DNA from: Rhodopseudomonas palustris
Lineage (GTDB): Bacteria; Pseudomonadota; Alphaproteobacteria; Rhizobiales; Xanthobacteraceae
Assembly: GCF_013415845.1 (NCBI RefSeq)
Contig: NZ_CP058907.1
Coordinates: 1,798,001-1,862,000, forward strand
Length of the DNA stretch: 64,000 bases
Reading direction: 5' to 3'
Shown one piece after another: positions 62,861 through 64,000 of this stretch; position 1 is the stretch's first letter, and the number at the start of each line of letters is the position of its first letter. The translations under genes and the position numbers were made by a program. The notes under the pieces were generated by a model that was given only the letters and a program-made list of their open reading frames with translations, had not been told where the DNA came from and searched no databases.

Positions 62861-64000
62861 TCAGTTCGCGGCGGCCTTGATGAAGGCCGGGAACTTGATC
62901 TTGGCTTTGGCCACTTCCGGCGGCCACACCGCGACCTGCTTGCCGTCCTGCCATTGCAGCATCAGACCGGTGAGCAGGCCCTTGCCGTATTTCAGGCCGT
63001 GGGTGAACGGCTCGTCCTTGCCGTAGAACTGGACGCGGCCGATGGTGCCTTCGTAGTCGGTCTTTTCCAGCGCTTCGACCAGCTTCTCGCCGTCGGTGGA
63101 GCCGGCGCGCTTCACCGCCTCGGCGATGTAATAGACCTCGTCATAGGCGGTGTAGCCGGCATAGGACGGATAGTTGCCGTATTTCTTCTTGAAATTCTCG
63201 GCGAACGGCACCGACTTCGACGTTACCGCGACGCCGGGGCCCGACACGCCCTGGTACAGCACGCCGTCGGAGGCGTTGTTGGTGTCCTTGCCGAAGGTCT
63301 CGTTGGTCGCCTGGGAGGCGATGCCGAACATCGGGATCGGCACCTGCTGGTTCTTCCACTGCACCGTCGGCTGCACGCCGACATGCGAGATGCCGGTGAT
63401 GATCACGTCCGGCTTCGAGCCCTCGATCTTATTGAAGATCGGCGTGAAATCAGTGGTGTCGGGCGAGAACCGGATGTGGTCGAGCACCTTCAGCCCAACC
63501 TTCGGCAGGCACTCCTGGTAGCCGACGTCGAGCGGCTTGGTCCAGGCCGCGTCCTCGCTCATGATCACCGCGCTCTTCATCTGGCGGGCGTCGACCAACA
63601 GGTCCTTCGCTGCATCGCACACCGACTGGGCAAGCTCGCCGGAGGTGAGATAGCCGTGGAAGGTGTATTTGTTCTTCTCGTAGTCCTTGTTGATCGCCTT
63701 GGTGATCTCGTTGGACGCCGCGCCGGGTGTCACGAACGGCGTTTTCAGCCGCGAGGCCCACGGCATCAGCGCCAGCACAACTTCCGAGATGTAGCTGGCG
63801 ATCACCGCGTTGACCTTGTCTTCATTCACGGCGCGCTGGAAAGCGCGTACGGAATCGGCCGACGAGGAGTGGTTGTCGTAGCTGACGATCTCGATCTTGC
63901 GGCCGTCGATGCCGCCCTTCGCGTTGATTTCTTCAGCGGCGAGCTGCGCAGCCTGCGGAATGGAAGCGCCAGCGATCGCCTGCGCTTCGGCGATCACGCC
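62861..64000 (-). CDS. Branched-chain-type ABC importer substrate-binding protein (5' end outside)
   Basis: The last ~380 codons of a periplasmic type I binding protein; the signal peptide and first strand lie beyond the right edge. Landmarks are AAQLAAEEINAKGGIDGRKI, VNAVIASYISEVVLALMPWA, FVTPGAASNEITKAI and GYTAYDEVYYIAEAVKRAGS. Its placement before livH, livM and the fused ATPase makes it the importer's receptor. The ligand-binding residues do not tell a leucine receptor from an aromatic-acid receptor; the catabolic setting of the window makes an aromatic acid plausible. Confidence 0.92.
   Translation of the reverse strand, partial: GVIAEAQAIAGASIPQAAQLAAEEINAKGGIDGRKIEIVSYDNHSSSADSVRAFQRAVNEDKVNAVIASYISEVVLALMPWASRLKTPFVTPGAASNEITKAINKDYEKNKYTFHGYLTSGELAQSVCDAAKDLLVDARQMKSAVIMSEDAAWTKPLDVGYQECLPKVGLKVLDHIRFSPDTTDFTPIFNKIEGSKPDVIITGISHVGVQPTVQWKNQQVPIPMFGIASQATNETFGKDTNNASDGVLYQGVSGPGVAVTSKSVPFAENFKKKYGNYPSYAGYTAYDEVYYIAEAVKRAGSTDGEKLVEALEKTDYEGTIGRVQFYGKDEPFTHGLKYGKGLLTGLMLQWQDGKQVAVWPPEVAKAKIKFPAFIKAAAN

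Overview
The window is GC-rich DNA with the gene content, codon habits and intergenic palindromes of a Rhodopseudomonas/Bradyrhizobium-type alphaproteobacterium. Rhodopseudomonas palustris is the closest guess, by inference from gene families and repeats; no database was searched. Most of it is ordinary chromosomal metabolism with dense coding. It holds one tRNA (initiator Met), no rRNA and no CRISPR. No complete insertion sequence is present, but there are several decayed genes.

Layout. 1-282: tail of an autotransporter barrel. 435-3543 (minus): aldehyde dehydrogenase plus GMC alcohol oxidoreductase operon. 3834-3959: initiator tRNA and terminator. 4128-4594: a TacT-type GNAT toxin broken by an internal deletion. 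4715-10861: small ORF, DUF3095 and DUF2147 proteins, MATE and MFS exporters, Fe superoxide dismutase, fluoride channel. 10929-13617: AraC regulator, relic of a peptide-binding protein, flavin oxidoreductase, then a scar where an IS3-type transposase tail abuts a truncated PepSY membrane protein. 13661-19823: PncC amidohydrolase, TauE exporter, AidB-like dehydrogenase, amidase, TonB/TolA-like protein.

19928-33908 is the catabolic heart: acyl-CoA ligase and thiolase on the minus strand; TetR regulator, SDR dehydrogenase, crotonase, feruloyl-CoA-synthase-like ligase, three acyl-CoA dehydrogenases (two of them tandem paralogues) and a nitroreductase on the plus strand; and a second crotonase on the minus strand. 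Together they read as a CoA-dependent beta-oxidation route for a carboxylic acid, probably aromatic or alicyclic, with an imperfect 20-bp palindrome as a candidate TetR operator between the thiolase and the regulator. Several families of palindromic intergenic repeats are packed into this cluster.

34210-42852: cyclic-nucleotide-binding membrane protein, free-standing DUF6537 protein, DUF3307 protein, diguanylate cyclase, phasin-like protein, cysteine-cluster protein, PPOX flavoprotein, LysR regulator and AlkB. 42859-46942: phenylacetate genes paaK, paaI and paaZ around a second palindrome, without the paaABCDE oxygenase. 46999-49597: oxidoreductase, an unrecognised gene and a 600-bp gene-poor gap. 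49598-55732 (minus): desaturase, hydrolase-OsmC fusion, and an amidase-ferredoxin-P450-molybdoenzyme run. 55871-59337: SbmA/YddA-like membrane protein, GH1 glycosidase, atypical SDR. 59380-64000 (minus): a branched-chain amino acid/aromatic-acid type ABC importer with a fused LivG-LivF ATPase; its binding protein gene runs off the right edge.

Most noteworthy: the repeated ACGCCCAAGG motif in the 455-bp leader before the SDR gene at 24203, the lone DUF6537 protein, the fused importer ATPase with a degenerate signature motif, the P450 with a His-containing ferredoxin, and the small graveyard at 12000-13617.
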